Shown in pieces: positions 8,503 to 12,194 of a stretch of DNA of 12,194 nucleotides (position 1 is its first letter; every line of letters begins with the position of its first letter). The notes beneath the pieces are model-generated. The model saw only the letters and a list, made by a program, of their open reading frames with translations, was not told the origin of the DNA and made no database searches. This DNA comes from Saccoglossus kowalevskii (taxonomy: Eukaryota > Hemichordata > Enteropneusta > Harrimaniidae): NCBI RefSeq assembly GCF_000003605.2, contig NW_003147284.1, positions 126,917 through 139,110 on the forward strand, in the 5' to 3' direction. A program made the position numbers and the translations under genes.

Positions 8503-8811
8503 CTACGACGGTCGTATACTGGAGATGTGGTAATTGTGTTTGAGTGGTTGCTACGGTCGTATACTGGAGATGTGGTAATTGTGTTTGAGTGGTTGCTACG
8601 GTCGTATACTGGGGATGTGGCACTTGTGTTCGAGTTGTTGCTACGGTCAGTATACTGGGTATGAGGTAATTGTGTTTAAGTGGTTGCTACGGTCAGTATA
8701 CTGGGTATGTGGTAATTGTGTTTGAGTGGTTACTACGGTCGTATACTGGGTATGTGGTAATTGTGTTTGAGTGGTTGCTACACTCAGTGTACTGGGTATC
8801 TGTGCTTGAAG
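8503..8811. repeat. Minisatellite, 45-46-bp unit, nearly seven copies
   Basis: Units begin with ctacggtc and end with gagtggttg. Boundaries are 8503-8550 (48 bases, 3-base insertion), 8551-8595, 8596-8640, 8641-8686, 8687-8732, 8733-8777 and a diverged partial copy from 8778 to about 8811. Units 4, 5 and 7 carry gtcagt where the others have gtcgt, making two length classes. The 78-codon plus-strand frame over it (8670-8906) is only the repeat read through, not a gene. Confidence 0.9.
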
Positions 8812-8940
8812 GCTTCATGAATCTCAGCGGAATTTGTAACTGCCAGAACAGACCAAGCACTAACCCTGAAATCAATAGAGCGGATCTAACACAAACAGCG
8901 AGATAACAATTTTCAACTAAAATATATTGCTCGTATATTA

Positions 8941-9197
8941 TTTATTCAGAAATTTTGATTATTTTTTTCAGTTGAACGATAAAGCGAGAAAAACAAAATG
9001 CAGTAATACGATAATACAAATTTCTTGTTTCTAAGAAATGTCATTTTGAACTATTGTCATTGATTCTATCGGCATCAATTTCTCATGTCGCCAGACATCG
9101 AATTTGCCATCGGTTATTCCATTTTCCATTGATATGTCTGCATGCACTTCCCATGACAACAAAGACAACCCGTGTCGACACTGCAGATACAGGAGAC
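8941..9197 (-). other. Possible but weak terminal exon with polyadenylation signal
   Basis: On the minus strand the GA microsatellite reads as a (CT)11 tract, followed by an acceptor-like gctcctcag ending at 9198. The open frame then continues for 55 codons to a stop at 9031-9033, and AATAAA follows at 8946-8941. The peptide (containing for example FDVWRHEKLMP) matches no family I recognise. The plus strand is also open over the same region. This may be an alternative 3' exon, an unrelated transcript, or chance. Confidence 0.15.
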
Positions 9198-9227
9198 CTG
9201 AGGAGCACGCGTAGAGGGTGTTTAGAT

Positions 9228-9250
9228 AGAGAGAGAGAGAGAGAGAGAGG
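9228..9250. repeat. GA dinucleotide microsatellite
   Basis: (AG)11 followed by G, preceded by an interrupted gata. Likely length-polymorphic. Confidence 0.92.
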
Positions 9251-9264
9251 CGTATGTCATGCAT

Positions 9265-10691
9265 TTGTAAGCACGCTCTGATCTCGCGGCCTATTTCAAT
9301 TCATTTTATTGTCGAATTGTAATGAAATCACGTCCGATGTTCGGAGATGAACCACGCCGGAGGTAATTTGTTTTGCATTTATTCATGGATTTTCTACCCG
9401 ACCATCGTATTGCGTTGTTAAATTATATAGTTATTGTTCTAGACAATAGTCTGATACTATTTTCAATCCAATGAATATAAGATTCGGCAATGAATCAGAA
9501 TAATTCAAAACTAAATGTGTATTGTAGAATTACAAATAAATCAATGTCTCACATTTTACACCATCTTCGCTAGCAAATGTTATTTTATTCGGCCATCAGA
9601 GAGTATGATTACATCGAGCTTGCGAAACCGTGCGATTCGACGATGATTTTACACAAAGTATAATAATTCCATATTTTTCGCTGCCAACTTCAGATGTATT
9701 TACATATATTTTTTTTTATATTTATAAATATAATATTATTGACGTCGAATATAGAAATTCGGTTAAAAAAGATTGCGATGGTAATCAAACATAAATAATC
9801 TTCTGTAAAGAAGATATCACTTGAAACATATTCTGATGAATGGTCAAAGGTTAAATATACCCGTATGTAACATATTTATTTGTATATGGTTAATATGCAG
9901 CATGACTTAAGAATGGAGTATTGTATTGTGTAGCAAACCAATGAATCACGATGTAATAATATACGTCCACCAACAACTTTCGGATATATACAATTTCAAA
10001 CTATGTAGTTATTGGAATGAATCCAACGTTTTCGTACGTCGGTAAGTATTGTTCCTGTGTTTTAAAACAAGACCGTATTGAACAAACGAAAACATCAGTT
10101 TAAATGTTAAATACATTATTAAGAAATTGTACACGACGGGCAGTTTATCGACCTGGTGTCCGGAACTGTTGTCTAGGTATAAACACTGTAATCGTGTATC
10201 AAGTATCACTCAACGATCGACGTAGTTTATTGAATATGTAGACACAGAAAATAACGAGAAACAATACGTGTTGAGTTACGAGCGTCATATCCACGGAAGC
10301 ATGGCGGATGTCAATGGACTCTGTAACTTTGTGATAACATTACTCTCTATTGCCCGAGAATCAAATGTCATCAGAATATCAAACAGTCGCTTAGTATTCC
10401 AAATTGAAACAAATTTCTTGAACTAAGACCGAAACCAGATGAATCAGGTTGCCGATTTACTTTTCATCCACAATTGTGTATACATTCATTGCTAAAATAT
10501 TAAACACAGTTTCATTATATGTGTATGGTTAATACCACTTTCCCATCAAAAAAAAAAAATAATCACAAAATGTGCCTAAAATTTGTTCTTTTTCATAGCC
10601 AAGATTTTTTTTATGTCGTCTTTTGTGGCCGGTGCGAGTAGTTCCCCCACCGAGCTAGATTTAAACACACTTTTTATCCATCATTCATGGA
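9265..10691. other. Gene-free A+T-rich stretch
   Basis: No coding or RNA gene is recognised. It holds a 16-base perfect palindrome (tatatttataaatata, 9717-9732) and an A12 run (10548-10559). A strong donor-like site on the plus strand (TACGTCG|GTAAGTATT, junction at 10031) follows a 9-codon open stretch from an ATG at about 10018; no matching acceptor or homology is seen. Confidence 0.45.
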
Positions 10692-10796
10692 TTATTTCAA
10701 AAAAACGAACATAATATGTATTAACCACCCGTACTGGATCGTTACCATGGATACCACGCATAATATGGCAATGAAGAAAATACTTTCCATTATCAT
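10692..10796 (-). CDS. Short frame with signal-peptide-like N-terminus (34 codons), doubtful
   Basis: The ATG at 10796 opens a frame beginning MIMESIFFIAILCVVSM, a good match to a secretory signal peptide (short polar start, then a hydrophobic core). An ATG|GTAACG donor lies right after it (junction about 10746/10745). It is on the same strand and upstream of the Ly6 exon, so it could be the missing first exon. However, this donor is phase 0 while the exon at 7113 needs phase 1, so the simple join does not keep frame. Treat as an unproven candidate. Confidence 0.15.
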   Translation of the reverse strand: MIMESIFFIAILCVVSMVTIQYGWLIHIMFVFLK

Positions 10797-10920
10797 TGCC
10801 ACGATCATTGACATCCTGTCAACCAAGGTTTCGATGACTAATAATGGAATCGATCACTCATGGCAAATAAATCGATCGATCTTGTTTTTTAAAGACAAGT
10901 TTAACAGTGGTGATTCATGA

Positions 10921-12194
10921 GCAATGCACCAAGCAACGCATGTCTTACCAAACCAACTTCCTCTTATGTATGATATAACACTGTCGCCAAGACAGGTCTG
11001 TCAACGTCATTTCTGAATGACCGTCATGTCGGTCGCCCGTCACCACAGTCAGTTGCCTCGTGTAGCCGTTCAAGTCATCGCGTTGCCTCGTGTATTGCCT
11101 CAAGAATCGCGTTAAACGTCCTGCAGTATGTTGATTCGGTGGCGATCTGCAGTATTAAATTGACCTTGTTTTTTGGGGAAGGATTTGCAAAGATGCAGGG
11201 CAATTGACATGCGGTCATAATACATAATATTTGTTTCGCCTTGAAATCCATAATCATAAATATGCTGGACCTGTATAAACTGTTTTGTGTTTTTTAGCAA
11301 ATGTCTACTGTGTCGACATCTTTCCATGATGCAACGCGTGTTCATATACTGAAAGTGTTGGAATCAATTTGACAGTCACATATGTTAGACTGGCTAAGTT
11401 AAAAACCAGTAGACATGCCGGTCTCATTTATTTCGACTGCAAGAGACTACGAACATCCCTGCCAAATTCAAGGTCAAAATAAACAGAAAAACATACTTCC
11501 TTTCCACAAAATCAAAATGATTCTGGATTTTGAATTTGTATCATGCTATTTCAGTTTTACTGAAAATGTAAAAGTAATACTAGTATAAGACAAGTAACCT
11601 GTAGAATGCTGTGTGGGTAATATTTTTATATTGATTTTTGTTGCATTTGCAGCAAATAGTTACCAAACAATGAAAGATCGATAGGATTGGATATACCCCA
11701 CAGCTGGCTTCACATGCATAGTTCAAGACTGCCTAACCGGTGCTTATACCAGGATTTGGTCACAGCACCTAGGCGGTATGTGGTTCATTTTCCGAGTAAT
11801 CGCAAGAAATTGACATGACAATAGAAATTCATTAAAGACTGCCACTCCCATGCAATTAACAGCGAGTGAAATTCCTGGGATTGAAACATATATTTTGAAG
11901 TCACTGATGTAGGCAACGAATAACTGCAAGTTGACATAAAGACGAGGTAGTTTATTTAATCAGTGGTCAACTAGAGGCTGAAATTATAATTAATTTGTTT
12001 ATTTCAATTTCTTCTGACGTCAAATAGAATACACTGGTGAAACACGGTAGTAACTGTGGGTGAAAGGATGTTTTGGGGTGTAGTTTACATTGTATATGGA
12101 GTGGTAGGGTCGGGTGTAATGTGTTCATTTCCAACTATTATGAAGTCACGTAGAATTTCACTTAATTTATTTTTGCTGACATGTTTTCAAGCAT
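10921..12194. other. Gene-free stretch
   Basis: Short overlapping minus-strand frames (11075-11345, 11744-11929) have no recognisable domains. A donor-like TTTG|GTAAGAC on the minus strand near 10947 has no ATG between it and an upstream stop. A second CRE palindrome, TGACGTCA, is at 12015-12022 without a nearby TATA box. Apart from the short tandem duplication at 11052-11110, nothing else was seen. Confidence 0.45.
11052..11110. repeat. Two-copy tandem duplication, about 30 bp
   Basis: 11052-11081 and 11082-11110 both begin gttgcctcgtgta and both end in atcgc, with caag shared before the end; the units are 30 and 29 bases. They are diverged in the middle. Confidence 0.7.

Noticed and set aside
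8503-8811. Possible CRISPR array
   Set aside because: The units are directly adjacent, with no unique spacers between them, so this is a minisatellite; the rest of the window is eukaryotic in character.
8670-8906. Repetitive plus-strand frame (and its minus-strand shadow at 8693-8875)
   Set aside because: Both are translations of the minisatellite; the alternating 45- and 46-base units do not preserve a frame, so there is no sign of coding selection.
10009-10209. 66-codon minus-strand frame
   Set aside because: No motif and no supporting splice or start signals; length is within chance expectation.
10687-10920. 77-codon plus-strand frame beginning MDYFKKTNII
   Set aside because: No family resemblance or splice context. 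It is antisense to the signal-peptide-like frame, and both are short enough to be chance.

Overview
The window reads as intron-rich, A+T-rich nuclear DNA from an animal. Coding signal is sparse, there are GT...AG introns with pyrimidine-rich acceptors, and simple repeats, minisatellites and small foldbacks are scattered throughout. The one clear gene is a cysteine-rich Ly6/uPAR (three-finger fold, LU domain) surface protein of the kind that is abundant in molluscs and other lophotrochozoans. A mollusc-like source is my best guess, but the phylum is inference.

The gene lies on the minus strand and is only partly contained. An internal exon (7113 to 6991) carries the N-terminal half of the domain. 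A 3.2-kb phase-1 intron (6990 to 3768) follows. A terminal exon (3767 to 3277) carries the second half, including the CC-x4-CN hallmark, then a hydrophobic GPI-anchor-like tail and an unexpected extension of about 75 residues with further hydrophobic stretches. A polyadenylation hexamer sits about 290 bases after the stop. The exon with the start codon and signal peptide was not convincingly found in the 5 kb upstream, so it may lie outside the window.

Layout: 1-580 is non-coding A+T-rich DNA. 581-740 (+) looks like a small core promoter (CRE, TATA box, initiator) followed by a 23-codon reading frame. 744-2980 holds no recognisable gene. 2981-7113 is the Ly6 gene; its intron contains a compact cluster of foldbacks (6503-6690) and a diverged tandem duplication (6701-6970) that ends about 20 bases from exon 2. 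7114-12194 lies upstream of exon 2 (its intron 1 and/or 5' flank). It holds a 59-base imperfect hairpin (8208-8266), an ATT tract, a 45-46-bp minisatellite of nearly seven copies (8503-8811), a GA microsatellite (9228-9250), a possible but weak terminal exon (9197-9031) and a short tandem duplication (11052-11110). No tRNA, rRNA, CRISPR array or intact transposon was recognised. I see no clear evidence of a new multi-gene system. The most notable items are the unusual C-terminus and extra cysteine pair of the Ly6 protein and the structured repeat block beside its exon.
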